From assembly GCA_963989385.1 (NCBI GenBank), contig OZ022498.1:7199501-7263500 (forward strand): 64,000 nucleotides of DNA. Reading direction: 5' to 3'. The notes beneath the pieces are model-generated. The model saw nothing but the letters and a program-made list of their open reading frames with translations, had not been told where the DNA came from and ran no database searches. This document shows positions 46,360-58,523 of the stretch, piece after piece. Both the position numbers and the translations under genes were made by a program. The DNA comes from Ctena decussata (taxonomy: Eukaryota; Mollusca; Bivalvia; Lucinida; Lucinidae). Numbering within the stretch: the stretch's first letter is position 1; each line of letters begins with the position of its first letter.

Positions 46360-48733
46360 CATCTCTAGATTATGAGGCGTCATCAGCCGCTCTGGAACTT
46401 TTAGATTACCTATTGTAAATGCGTATTTGCCATGCAGGGGATTAAAGCTATCAGATGAACGTTTCGGTGAAACCCTGGAGGAATTAAGAGAAATTATAGT
46501 TAAATATTCAGAAAGTTCAAACATAATCTTAGCTGGAGACTTAAACGCTTCCCTACACAGAGACCAGCCATTGGCAAGAGATCAGAAATTAAAGGCTCTA
46601 CTTGAAGATACACATATGTTGCTGAGTGACTCATATCCTACTGAACATACATATATACATGGTAAAGGAAAATCTGTGATAGACTATATAATAGTCTCGA
46701 GTAAGGAAGTGGTTAGTAATGTATGTGTACAAACGGATAGTAGCTTAAACACATCCCCCCACCATGCAGTAGCGGCAGATATGTTCGGTATACCAACTTG
46801 TGAAGTTTTACTGGAGGAGGTAAAACCAACTACAAGGAGAGTAAATTGGAAGAAACTTGATAGTGATAAGTATGAATCATTACTAGCAAAACGGTTGCCA
46901 GTAGTAGAGAACAGTACAGATATAAATGAAAAAATAGGACAGATAACAGACATTGTTACTTCCACAGCAGTGGAATGTGCACTATTGAAGAAACAAAAAC
47001 CTAAAAATTGTAAGAAATTCTGGTGTCCAGAGCTTGCAAAACTATCAAAGGAAAGTAAGAAAGCATTCAGTGACTGGAAAAAAGGAGGTCGCCCTGCAGA
47101 TCCTCACTGCAATCTAGTGCTTGAAAAAAATGTGGCTAAAAAGGAGTTACGTAGACGACAGAGGCAAATAACGGCTGAAAACAGAACAAAAATGTATAAA
47201 GAAATAACTACAGCTCACTCAGGAAATGATGTCCTATTTTATAAACTCATAAATAAACAGCGACAGACGGGTAGGGAAAGATTAAATGAACTGATTATAA
47301 ACGGTGAACATCTGTCAGATCCTGACAGGATTAGAGAGGGATGGTCAGAATACTTTAAATCTCTAGCAACTCCAATTGAAAGTGAGAACTTTGATGAAAA
47401 CTATAGGAATCATATAGAACTGAGAAAACATTTAATTCAAAATATGTGTGAAAATGCTCAAGCGGAAGTTCATATTAGTAGTTCCGAAGTGCAGAAAGTG
47501 ATAGATTCTCTGAAAAATGGTAAGGCTGCAGATAAAGAGGGGTTAACTGCAGAACATTTTAAATATGGTGGTGAGCAGCTTTTAGAAGTAGTAACTGGTA
47601 CAGTGAATATCATTATGAATAGTGGTGAAATTCCTAGAGTTTTTAAAGAAGGACTCATTACTCCAGTTTATAAAAAACAAGGAAAGCCAGTATCTGATCC
47701 AAATTCGTACAGACGAATCACTATAACAAGTATATTGGGGAAAATTGTCGAAAAAGTACATTTAAACTTGGTTCAGAATATGCTAGATAACGCCCAAAAT
47801 AAGCTGCAAAGAGGTTTCACAAAAGACACATCTCCTGCGTGTGGGTCGTTATTGCTTGCAGAAGCAATAGCCGAATCAGCAGACCTTGGAAAACCATTAT
47901 ACACAGCTTTCATCGACGCTAGTAAAGCATTTGATGTGGTTTGGCATGATTCGATGCTTGTAAAATTGTACGATGTTGGATTAAATGGTCAGATGTGGAA
48001 CTTTCTAAAGAACTGGTATACTGGCCTTCAATCTTCAGTCAAGTGGGAGGGAGCAAATTCATTGCCATTCTCTGAGAGTCAAGGAGTGCATCAAGGAGGA
48101 ATTTGGTCACCAACAGGATATAAGCATTTCCTGAACCCATTATTGGACTGTTTTACTGAGCATAAAGTTGGTCTATGCATTGGCTCGATATACCTTGGAG
48201 TTGTTGGTGTAGCAGATGATTTGCTGTTTATGGCTGACACACCGGAAGAATTACAGTGCCAGTTAAATCTCCAGTGGTCCTATGCGGGCAAGGAAAGATA
48301 CCAAGTTAGTGATACCAAGACAAAAACTATGCAACATAATGTAAAAAAACAGGTGAAAGCAGATTTTTCATTTTGTGATAAGAAGTTGGATGATGTACAG
48401 AGCTACAAACATCTAGGTCTAATACGGGAATCAAACAACAACCTTTCAAATAACCTACTGATTGAGGATAGAGTAAAGACAGCTAGAAATACAGCTTATG
48501 CCCTTATGGGTGCAGGTTTTCACGGTCTTAATGGAGTGAACCCAGAGGTATCAATGCATATTTGGCAAATATATGTTAGACCGAGACTTCTGTATGGACT
48601 TGAAAGTATAAATTTGAAGAAAAGTGACAAAAACTGGAAACATATCAAAGGTCTCTTCTCAGACAAATCTTACATTTACCTGAAAGAGTTGCTTCAAGTG
48701 CTATTTATGTTTTGTCCGGTCAATTGCCTGTAG
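46360..48733 (+). pseudogene. LINE: endonuclease remnant and reverse transcriptase, frame 1
   Basis: Main frame of 768 codons from 46,427, extending upstream in frame (FRLPIVNAYLPCRG) until a TGA near 46,371. Residues 37-40 (GDLN), IDYIIVSS near 88 and SPHHAV near 108 are the C-terminal part of an APE-type endonuclease; its N-terminal half is missing. Reverse transcriptase follows: FIDASKAFD at 495, HQGG at 555-558, VADDLLFMAD at about 595-604 (catalytic Asp pair present), and YKHLG further on. A one-base shift in the A run at 48,629-48,633 throws it out of frame. Such enzymes copy their own RNA at a nicked chromosomal target. Broken, so no longer autonomous. Confidence 0.9.
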
Positions 48734-49463
48734 AAGCAGAAATTCATAAGAGAAGACTCTCTCTGTATGGGAATATTGTGAGAAAGGACTGTATAGAAAG
48801 AGAATTGGCATATAGACAGTTAGCACTAAAGGATAGTGCATCAAAGAGTTGGTTTGTGTCATTACAAGAGGTCCTGCACAGATATGGTCTTCCTAATGCT
48901 CAAAAGCTTTTGGACAGTCCACCAGAGAAATTAGGCTGGAAGGTGAAGGTCAGACAACATGTAAATGAATATTGGAGAAAAAGCATCATAGAGGAAGCTG
49001 AAAAAAAGTCAACTCTAGAATACCTGAATATTGCGTCTTATACACCTGGAAAAGTTCACCCAGTATGAACACATTGTAAATACAATTCAAACAGTCTGTT
49101 AAAAGCATACGTACAGGTTAAACTGTCATGTAGGACATATATTCTTCAAAGCATAAGGGCTAAGTTTAACCAGTATCAAGTCTCCAGGCTATGTCCACTG
49201 TGTAAAGAGTCGGACGAGACCCTAGAACACTTCATTCTTCATTGTGGTGCACTACAGCCGACAAGACAGTTTTTTACTGATGCGTTGCATGAATTGGTTA
49301 AATGTGCCAATGATGAGGAGTTGTTGAGATTAATACTGGATCCATCAATGACATGCATGTGCACTGAAAACAGAGATGAGTCAAGGTCAACCCGTATTTA
49401 TCTGCTAACTCGAAGTCTGTGTTATGCCCTGCATGTACAGAGAAATACCCTGCTTGGTAGCTG
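48634..49463 (+). pseudogene. LINE C-terminal region with zinc knuckle, frame 2
   Basis: Continues the LINE in a second frame: RSLLRQILHLPERVASS precedes LPVEAEIHKRRLSLYGN, then an in-frame TGA at 49,066-49,068, after which the same frame stays open to the TGA at 49,461. Near its end, codons at 49,192, 49,201, 49,228 and 49,243 form CX2CX8HX4C, the zinc-binding motif found after the RT in many LINEs. The break comprises one frameshift and one nonsense codon. The untranslated tail after 49,463 has no clear poly-A. Confidence 0.82.
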
Positions 49464-50333
49464 ATAGAAAAGTGCAGTGTTGTAGACTTTCTAACATACT
49501 AAACCTGATTGTAACGTCACCTGTATAGACGTATATGCATATCCATTGTCCATGTGTGTGGTCAAGTGATGATGATCTTTTTAGACTGTATATAATAATG
49601 GTGATGGGTCCTAGCACACATGCACAATCCAAATTTCTTAAGACATTTGAGGAGCTTTTAAACAGTGGGGAACGATCAGAAAAAACTTTTACCAATACCA
49701 ACGTTTTTATCAACGCTGAGAGGCGGTTCTCCTAATCAGAGGAGGAAGTTATCGACAAGAAACAAGAAACAAGAAACCTAGCATGCAGCTGCGAGAAAAT
49801 CTTTGTGATAATAATTGCACGTTTTCGCATTGAACAACCGTGTACACTAGCATGGTTTTGAAAAGCAGCAGTCCACTGGGATTTCGAGGATGAAACTGGT
49901 TATGCACAAACATTTACACTACGGGCATTGCAAAATACAGGTGGTTCTTAAAGTGAATCAGAGTAGCTATATAGCAGCTATAGTTATGCCATGACGTGGT
50001 AATATTTAGACTGAAAAGAAAATAATCCATCTTTTAAATCTGATAAGATATACCTATATGTAACACTTATAAAGAAGCTGGAGAGAAAGATGCATATAGA
50101 CGTATTCTTGACCTACATCAATTATGTCTATATTGGTACTGAATTGTGATAATTTCTACAAACAGTTTTCTGTGATTGTTTGTGGAATCAAGATTTAACT
50201 TTGCCTTTAATAGGCATTGGTAGATTATCTTGCATTGGCTTTTAAGACTGGGACGAACAGAAAATCACTGTAGATCCACCTTGTTTTATGATGTTATATT
50301 AAATCAGTCTAAGAACAAGAGACGCCTTGCTCA
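49464..50333. other. LINE tail and unassigned sequence
   Basis: The LINE 3' end probably lies before about 49,630. A minor tandem AAGAAACAAG repeat is at 49,758-49,778. No gene. Confidence 0.4.
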
Positions 50334-50580
50334 AGTAGTTATAGCGACTCGGTTATGGTGCAGAATCGCTGGAAGCTCGTGAGTTTGAACCCGGGCTTGG
50401 CCATCTGAAGACTGAACGGTTCTCTCTGTCAACCCAACAGTAAAGGGGTACCTGTTTCGAATCAGGGAAGGAAAAGGCAGGGAAAGGCGAGGGATATGCT
50501 CCGTCTCTCATATGCTGAGCCCAAGATACAGTGGGCCTCTAAACCCCACTGTCCCTGTGGCTACTAGGCTATTGGAAAAC
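50334..50580 (+). mobile_element. tRNA-derived SINE
   Basis: Head AGTAGTTATAGCGACTCGGT with an A-box-like start and GTGAGTTTGAACCCGGGC as B box, followed by a body with GGAAAGGCGAGGGATATGCT and CTAAACCCCACTGTCCCTGT. Confidence 0.65.
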
Positions 50581-51235
50581 AAGAGCAAAAGGTATAAGTT
50601 ACGCTAAATTAGCTACTTGAAAAAAATAATGAAAAAAGGTGAACAGGATTAATTGTTATTGCTCCTATTTGTATATCATTCCTATGTCATGGGTTTTCGT
50701 GACTTTGTACTCAGCGACCTCATAAATAGATCGAACAAGGGACTACATGTTTTCATTCAAATTTCAATATTTCATATTCCTTCGTTTTTCCCACTCTAAA
50801 GAGAATTTAGAGCATTTGATATGCATATACTAGGAATATATCAGCATAGAAAACCACCGTGAGCAAATGCTGTTCATAGAGGGTACACAGTTTTGAAGGG
50901 TCGTAAAACAGTTTACACAAAATTTTGGAAATGGCATCATGTGATTCGAAATAAGCAGACTCTAAGCTTTTATTTGGTATATAGGAGTATTTGTTACCCT
51001 CCTGGTATGGGTACCTCCAAAAATATGCTACTTATTGCTACAGAGCTGCAGAAGTATCCAGCCTTACACTGTTGTATTTGCTTTTGGGTTCTTATCATCT
51101 ATTATATCAGTATTTAATCTTGATATAAATGTTTGCTTTTTTGATCCACTGGTGAGCAAGAATTTCTTCAAACACCCAAAATTGCTTGTATGCAAATGAA
51201 CCACATCATCTAGGACAAGACATACATTGATGAAT
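50581..51235. other. Intron sequence, nothing recognised
   Basis: Short frames on both strands near 50,893-51,261 are shadows without domains. Confidence 0.4.
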
Positions 51236-51461
51236 GAGCCGTGACACGACAAAACCAACAAACTGGCAGGTAAACATTTCGAAGACTCAGATCAGCCTGG
51301 ACATCCGCTCAGTCTTCGCTGTCCGCATTGGGCTAGCTTAGACCCTTAGCTACTGTTTAAGTACGAAGCGAAGACTATTATCGGACAAAATAGATGCCCA
51401 GGCTGATCTGAGTGTTCGATGGGCGCACATGCTACTTTGTTTGTTTAGTCGCGTCGCGGCT
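51236..51461. mobile_element. Palindromic element, copy 7
   Basis: Left end GAGCCGTGACACGACAAAAC, right end GTCGCGTCGCGGC; inner AGACTCAGATCAGCCTGGAC pairs with GATGCCCAGGCTGATCTGAG. Confidence 0.86.
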
Positions 51462-51656
51462 TATATATGCATGTAAACCGGTCTCAGCCCACAGTCTTTA
51501 GGGCTAATTGGGCTCATTTTGTGCCAGTCTGAAAATAGAGTTCCGCTGAGCGGCGTGGGCAGTGTAGCTACAGTGACCTCAATTACGTAAATAGTGCATT
51601 CAAATGTTTTAATTCATGTAATTCGGCCCATGTACATGCAAACAGCTGAGTTTTAG

Positions 51657-53150
51657 CTCACCTGAACCTTAGTCTTCGAGGGAGCTTATAGGACAGGCAG
51701 GCCCCGTCGTCCGCCCGACCACAGTTTCAAACGACTTCTCCTTTGAAAGCACTGGGCCGATTGGGGTCAGGGAAGCAAAACGTTGTTTAAACGGTCATGG
51801 TCACATGACCAACGTGACCGCGACACTCATAGCTGGCAAAAAAACTTTTAAAATCTTCTCCAGAGCCAATATGCTGGGGGCCTTGAACCTTTGTATGTAG
51901 CATCAGGTTCAAGAATACTACTATAAAAATTCAAATGATGACCTTAGATTGATCGTGACCTGTTTTACGGCAAGGTCAAATTTGCTTTCTGGTGCTTTTA
52001 CATAGGAACATGAGATTTCATGGAAACTATATAAGATGTTGGTCTAAAAATTGTATACATTCGGTATATAGAGTGTATCTACCAATATGCTAGCATAAAC
52101 AATTCTGAAAGAAAATTCTTCCTGCCTACTGAGTATAATCCAAAATTCTTAGACTAACGTCATCATTATCTGACAATCACGTTGCACTTCACTACAGGAA
52201 CGTCATATTTGAATTCATCATGATGTGGTCTTTAAGTTTAGACGTCAATGACGCATGGTAAGATATGCCAGTGGTTAAGCATAATTACGTCTTTCACACA
52301 ATCAATAGCTTTGGCAAAAAAAAGGGCATGAAAATGAAAAGAAAGACTGTAAAAAACACGTGCTGGACATTTTTGCGTTGCTTTTAATGGGTGCGAATTT
52401 TGGCTACTGACCCCATCCGCGCTGATAGCTTTTCCCGAATATTAATTTCTAAGATGACTCCTGTTTTTCCATGGTATCTTAAGCTCCAAATACGGTTCCC
52501 TTCCTTGCAATTTTATTCTGCTCAGTGTTGCACTTGAATGATGAGAAAAATTGCAAAACACAAAAAATTGCTAAATATATTTTGCATAGTATATTATAAC
52601 AATTTCAAACGTCTTTTACAAAGGAACTTGGCCAATTGTAACAACGCCACGCCAATAAATGGTAAAAACCTTTAAAACTCAATCCTCTCCAGAACCAATC
52701 CACCATAGGCCTTGACATTTGTATAAAGAATAGAGTACTCGGGTACTACCAAGATTGTTCAAATGATGACCTTGGGTTGACCTTGACAGTTTTCACAATA
52801 AGGTCAAATTTAAAGAGTAACTACACTTCAGGAACTGACTGAATCAGATCCCAAACCCTATTCTGAACATCAAGTTTGCTTCTTGGTGCTTTTATATGGA
52901 AGAAAGCTTATAGATAAGTGTTCATGGAACTTGTAGAAGATTTTGGTACATAAGTTAATAATAGCAGTAAAATAAATGAGAATATCAACATTTTTAGCAA
53001 TAAAGGTTGAGGTCATTCTTTGACCTTTAACCAATACCGTTTATAGTTTGACAGTTTCAAACTGTAAGGTTCGTTCAAACAATGACCCTAGTTTGACTTT
53101 TGACCTTTCTACACAGATGAGTGGTTCAGGATCCCATGGCACTCTTGTTT
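51657..53150 (+). repeat. 'GTGAGC / TGACCTTTGACC' repeat, near-complete copy
   Basis: Starts AGCTCACCTGAACCTTAGTC, with GACAGGCAGGCCCCGTCGTC, contains CATGGTCACATGACCAACGT, TTCTGGTGCTTTTACATAG and CATTCTTTGACCTTTAACC, and ends CACAGATGAGTGGTTCAGGA then CACTCTTGTTT. An unrelated ~530-bp block at 52,080-52,610 interrupts it. Confidence 0.68.
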
Positions 53151-53271
53151 ATATAATATTTTACTGCGCAAAACATTTTCATTACAAAATGAAAATGTGA
53201 ATGTGTAACCTGATGGTATGCGTTATTTCAGAAATATAAGAATATGCTGAGAACTTGCCGTCAGTGGGAAA

Positions 53272-53545
53272 AAAGGGCATATTTGGGCTTTCGTATTTTC
53301 ACAGTTCACCCAATTAAGGACAATTGGTGCACTTCCGTGTTTTCATTTCACAACTTTAGTGACTTTATGATTGTTTCCCTTAAACACGATACCCTTTCTA
53401 AATGGAGTCTACCCTTAAACGAAAGAATTTGCTCCCGCGGAGCAAATTCTTTCTTTTAAGAGTTGACATCCATTAAGTCCAAGAAAGGGCATAGTGGCTT
53501 CCCCTTATGGTCTAAACATTCACCTTAAATGCCATGCGGCGACGT
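53272..53545. repeat. Foldback with GAATTTGC hairpin
   Basis: The core 53,421-53,451 pairs AAAGAATTTGCTCC with GGAGCAAATTCTTT; outer CTTTCTAAATGGAGTCTACC and TTGACATCCATTAAGTCC also pair loosely. Confidence 0.7.
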
Positions 53546-54254
53546 TATAATGTTTCAACATTACCTGTAGATGACATATAATTTCAAGACATTTAGATGA
53601 GATATAATTTTAAGACAGAGATTCAGAAAGAAGGCAAAATCAAGATAGTGTTTGAGCGTATTCCATTGCTTTGATATATACTGGACAAAATGTGAGGATG
53701 TACATTATTTGTCCATTAAAATGCTTTAATCCGCCAATTTAAGCGAAAAAGTTAGAAACAGACTTAATACAGGTAATTTGCATGGTTGCATGCTGGTAAT
53801 GAGGCCAGATTTGACGCTTTTCCATAGAAATACGAGGCGACAGTGGGCAACAGGTAACGCATATTGGCAGCTGGGTTATTGGACCTAATTTCTTTTTACG
53901 GATGAGTCCAGATCGTGCATAGATATCCATGTTGATAGGAGAATGATGTGATGCCTGTCAGGTGTACGTCATGTCGACCATAAATTAAATTGTCATGTGG
54001 AATAAGGCATGTCTCGTTGAGGGTGAGTCATAGTATGAGCCGGCATCTGGCAGCTGGCAGCTGCGTTGACTTGCCCATGCCAGACAGAGGCGCTCGGATT
54101 GGTGTTCGAGTCAGGAATGACATGTTTTATCCAATTACGAGGACGTTAGCTGCAGTTTTTGGTGATAGCATCATGAGAAAGAAACAATCGTCTTCACTGA
54201 CGTTTCAGTTCAATCACAGGCTTTAAATCCGACTGAAATGCTTCAGACATGTTA
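53546..54254. other. Intron sequence, nothing recognised
   Basis: No gene or repeat recognised; short frames lack domains. Confidence 0.4.
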
Positions 54255-54389
54255 CTTCGTCAATTCTAATCAGCAGAGGTTACTATGCCAATTCTAATCA
54301 GCAGAGGTTCGCCAATTCTAATCAGCAGAGGTTACTTCGCCAATTCTAATCAGCAGAGGTTACTTCGCCAATTCTAATCAGCAGAGGTT
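54255..54389 (+). repeat. Five-copy 28-bp tandem repeat
   Basis: The unit CAATTCTAATCAGCAGAGGT plus a short TTACTTCGC-like remainder is repeated five times. One unit is shortened to about 23 bp. Confidence 0.9.
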
Positions 54390-54949
54390 TCCTGAAACAC
54401 ATGGAGAGCCAATTTAGGCCTTTAGTGAAAATGGCAAACGAGTCCCTAAATAGGCCTCTTAAAATTTACCAGAAGCATATCGAGTAGCTATCATGCAGTT
54501 TGTGAGGCCCTCAGAGATCACACAAGGTACAGAAAATGATTTTGTATGGATGGAGCCGAAAAATAAGGGACTTTCAGTTTTATGGTAATGCCAGTTTTCA
54601 TTTTGATTTTATGGGTTTGCCTGTTTATTCATATCTGCCGGTGTGTCACGTGATCAGATTCCAATATCAAACATGCAGTTTTGTGCAGCCATTATAGATG
54701 TAAATGTTTGATGCGTTACTTCTTTGGTCCAGTGTATTTCAAATAGTTCAACTTGTGGTATATTTAATGGGAAGACCAATGATTCCAGTTGTGCTATTTC
54801 TTCACTCTTTGTTCGGATACATTCCGGCGTTTGCTGGCCCCCACAAGCTAGGATCTAAAGGTGTAAAAAGTAAATCTCACTGTTTTGAAACAGAATAAAC
54901 CATGATAGCGATGTAGCAGTGAATCACAACTGGTTTTGTATATAATAAT

Positions 54950-55145
54950 GAGCCGCGACATGACAAAACAAACAAAGTAGCATTTGCACCCAGTCTATTC
55001 AGAGACTTCTCTAGCCGCACGGAACTAGCTTAGACACCTAGCTACCCTTTATGAAGACTTTGATCAGACTCGGCGGATGTCGAGACTGATCTGAGTCTTT
55101 GCGTGACGCACACAACACTTTGTTTGTTTGGTCGTGTGGCGGCTC
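54950..55145. mobile_element. Palindromic element, copy 8, adjacent to exon C of module 3
   Basis: Left end GAGCCGCGACATGACAAAAC, right end TTGGTCGTGTGGCGGCTC; shortened in the middle. It ends 57 bp before the acceptor of exon 55,203. Confidence 0.84.
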
Positions 55146-55202
55146 ATATGCTGTACAGTCATAATATAATGTGCTTTTTGATATTTTTTTTTATTATTTC
55201 AG

Positions 55203-55274
55203 CCCAGTCTAGTTTTCTCCAAGTAACTGCAACTGATGATGATGACGGGGAAAGTATCACATACAGCATAACAG
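55203..55274 (+). CDS. Cadherin exon C, module 3 (calcium-motif micro-exon)
   Basis: 72 bp, phase 1 to phase 1; acceptor TTATTTCAG ends at 55202, donor GTACGC at 55275. It encodes AQSSFLQVTATDDDDG followed by ESITYSIT. Against exon 14,221-14,292 there are ten nucleotide differences, nine of them synonymous; the only replacement is Asn to Ser at the fourth residue. A palindromic repeat ends at about 55,145, 57 bp before the acceptor. Confidence 0.88.
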
Positions 55275-56353
55275 GTACGCATATACTCTTTGTTGTAATA
55301 ATTCAAGTTGTTTCCAGTGGAGCATTTTTATCGGAACATTTTTCCTTTAAGGATTAATTCCCACTGAAAAAAGGAGAGGAGAGGTGGGGAAAGAGGTGGG
55401 TGGGGTAGGGCGGGGGTATGCATCCCCCAAAAAGGCAGAATTGCTTCCTCTAAAAGTGTACCTATTCTCTTTGAGAAGATTTTTGCCCTAGCTTCCTCGT
55501 ATGAGTATTTTGTTTTCTTTAACAACTTTATTTATTATGCTATTCTGTGGTTTCAATTATTGATGCAACGCTTCTTAAAAAAACCTTGTATGCCTAACGA
55601 AATGGCCCTTTTGTGCAAAATATAGCTTTGAGCCGTATAGTAGTTTCAGAACTAATTCCCGTTGATATTTCAAGGTAAAGCACTTCATGATATTAGGTTC
55701 AACTGAATAAAGGACTTGTTCTACGTTTTCTTGAACTAAACTGAAGCTCACTCATATTTTATAATTACCATCATAAACCAGGCAGACACATTCTGCAGAA
55801 TTTATAAAATATTATGTTCCTCATATTGAGTAGACAGCAAAGCTCCTTAAAGCATATTTATTGATAGTAAGACAAATAGCTTATAGCGCCATCCAAAAAA
55901 TTTCAACTTATAAATGAAATTCGATATAAGGAACCCAAAAAATAATTGGTTCGTAGCTGGGTTCATGCTAGGCTTAAATGAAATGCTTTACACTGTAAAG
56001 AGCTTCTGACGAATTATTGGTGTTCAATTTTGTACCTACTGCTCAGTTGGTAAGATTATAAGTGTATACCATTTACAAGACAGACAGTCATATATGCTAT
56101 TATTATGCCTTTTTCGTACATTTAAATGCCCAGGATGCACAGGTAGCATCTGCGAATGAACAACGCTTTCGAGAGGCCGTGAATTAGTATTTCATGGGTA
56201 ATTTTGAAATTTGTTCAAAATATATTAGACCATTTCGGCTTGCTCACATGAACATTAAGAAAGAAAATAGTCTAAACAGATGTAATATAAGCATCGTGAT
56301 CTTTTCTTGTTTCGCCATGTAAATGCTCATTTTGAACATATTTGCATCGCACT
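55275..56353. other. Intron sequence, nothing recognised
   Basis: A purine-rich stretch at 55,366-55,420 (GGAGAGGAGAGGTGGGG) is the only notable composition. Confidence 0.4.
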
Positions 56354-58090
56354 GATAGTTGTACAATAGTAGAAGCAGTTGCTGATAATATTACGATAGA
56401 AGAAACAGTTGCTGATAATTGTATGATTGCAGAAATAGTTGCTTAATGTTTTACGATAGTTAAAGTAGTTGCTGAGGATTGTACGATAGTAGAAGCATTT
56501 GCTGATGATTGTACTATATTAGAAGTAGGTGCTGATGATTGTACGATAGTAGAAGCAGGTGATGATAATTGCTCGATAGTAGAAGTAGTTGCTGATGATT
56601 GCACCACAGTAGAAGCAGTTGATGATGATTGTACAATAATAGTAGAAGTAGTTGCTGATGATTGTACCATAGTAGAAGCAGTTGATGATGATTGTACTAT
56701 ATTAGAAGTAGGTGCTGATGATTGTACGATAGTAGAAGTAGGTGATGTTAATTGCTCGATAGTAGAAGAAGTTGCTGATGATTGTACCATAGTAGAAGCA
56801 GTTGATGATGATTGTACGATAGTAGAAGTAGCTGCTAATAATTATACGATGGCAGAAGCAGGTGCTGATAATTGTACGATAGTAGAATTAAAAGCTTAAA
56901 GAGTTCCTTGAAGAGCAGGGAATACACTCAGAAGAAGGAACATGGACCAGACTACTTAGTTTCAGCTATTAAAAGCAGTTGTGGATGATTTTACTTTAGT
57001 AGAAGCAGTTGCAAATAATCGTACGATTGGAGAAGCAGTTGCCCATAATTTTACGATAGTACAAACAGTTGTTGATGATTGTATTTTGGAAGAAGCAGTT
57101 GCTTATAAATGTACGATAGAAGCAGTTACTGATAATTGTACGATTGGAGAAGTAGTTTCTCATAATTGTACGATAGTAGAAGCAGTTACTGATAATTGTA
57201 TGATTGGAGAAGTAGTTGCTGATAATTGTACGATAGTAGAAACAGTTGTTGATAATTGTATGATTGGAGAAATGGTTGCTGATAATGGCACGATAGTAGA
57301 AGTAGTTGCTGACAATCAAACGATAGTAGAAGTAGTTGCTGATAATTGCTTGATAGTAGAAGTAGTTGCTGATAATGGCACAATAGTAGAAGTAGTTGCT
57401 GATAATTGTACGATAGTAGAAGCAATTACTGATAATTGTACGATAGTAGAAGCAGTTGCTGATAAATGTACGATAGTAGAAGCAGTTGCTTATAAATGTA
57501 CGATAGTAGAAGCAATTGCTGATAATTGTACGATAGCAGAAGCAGTTGCTGATAATTGTACGATAGTAGAAGCAATTGCTGATAATTGTACGATAGCAGA
57601 AACAGTTGCTGATAATTGTACGATAGTAGAAGCAATTGCTGATAATTGTACGATAGCAGAAGCAGTTGCTGATAATTGTACGATAGTAGAAGCAGTTGCT
57701 GATAATTGTACGATAGTAGAAGTAGTTGCTGATAATTGTACGATAGTAGAAGGAGTTGCTGATAATTGTACGATAACAGATGCAGTTGCTGATAATTGTA
57801 CGATAGTAGAAGGAGTTGCTGATAATTGTACGATAGTAGAAGGAGTTGCTGAATATTTGTACGATAGTAGAAGGAGTTGCTGATAATTGTACGATAACAG
57901 ATGCAGTTGCTGATGACTGCACGATAATAGAAGCAGTCGTTGATGATTGTACTAGAGTGTAAGCAGTTTCTCATAATTGTACGATAGTAAAAGCAGTGGC
58001 TGATAATTATACGATAGTAGAAGCAGTTGCTGATTATTGCACGATAGTAGAAGGAGTTGCTATTTATTGCACTATAGTAGAAGTAGGTGT
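56354..58090. repeat. 30-bp minisatellite, ~57 units
   Basis: The unit is GTTGCTGATAATTGTACGAT plus ten further bases (AGTAGAAGCA). In the regular core (57,300-57,850) units are nearly identical, and at 57,511-57,690 two variants (GCAATTGCT.../GCAGTTGCT...) alternate as a 60-bp unit. Because 30 is divisible by three, frames stay open: a 300-codon + frame (VADNCTIVEA decapeptides, 56,981-57,883) and frames of 308 and 227 codons on the minus strand. No splice or start context supports translation. A fragment of dispersed repeat X interrupts the array at 56,893-56,975. Confidence 0.93.
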
Positions 58091-58523
58091 GAGGTATTTC
58101 ACTTTTCAAATTAAAAAAAATAAAAAATAAAAATAGACGTCAAGATAAGTGACAGTCCGAAGCAGTTTGCCTATGCAGTGCATTAATAATGCTTTCAAAA
58201 GATACAGATGAGACAGTAAACCGTGTAGACCTTGATCAAACTGTTCTTCGGATCTACACTTTTTGTTCACGCCTGTCTGTCACAGTACTTAGAAATATTA
58301 TGGTAACAATTATTTTTCTAAGTTTTGGACAGTCAGTAAATTTATAAAAATATAAAAGTTACCAACTCCAATCAAAAGGAATCGAATAACAAGAATTACA
58401 AACTTGTGAAGATTTGAATTTAAATTTGTGAAGAAAAAGTTAAACGCATCTCTTACACGTACTTTATTATCTAATGTGTTACAGGTACAGCAATTATCCC
58501 ATGATTGTACTGCAACCTATATT
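58091..58523. other. Intron sequence, nothing recognised
   Basis: AT-rich spacer between the minisatellite and the next palindromic copy. Confidence 0.4.

Noticed and set aside
46684..46965. 93-codon minus-strand frame
   Set aside because: Antisense shadow of the LINE coding frame.
54255..54389. CRISPR-like array of 28-bp repeats
   Set aside because: Units are directly adjacent without unique spacers, and the genome is eukaryotic; it is a simple tandem repeat.
56981..57922. Long open frames (300 and 308 codons) that look like repetitive proteins
   Set aside because: They arise from a stop-free 30-bp unit on both strands, lie within a cadherin intron, and have no supporting splice or start signals.
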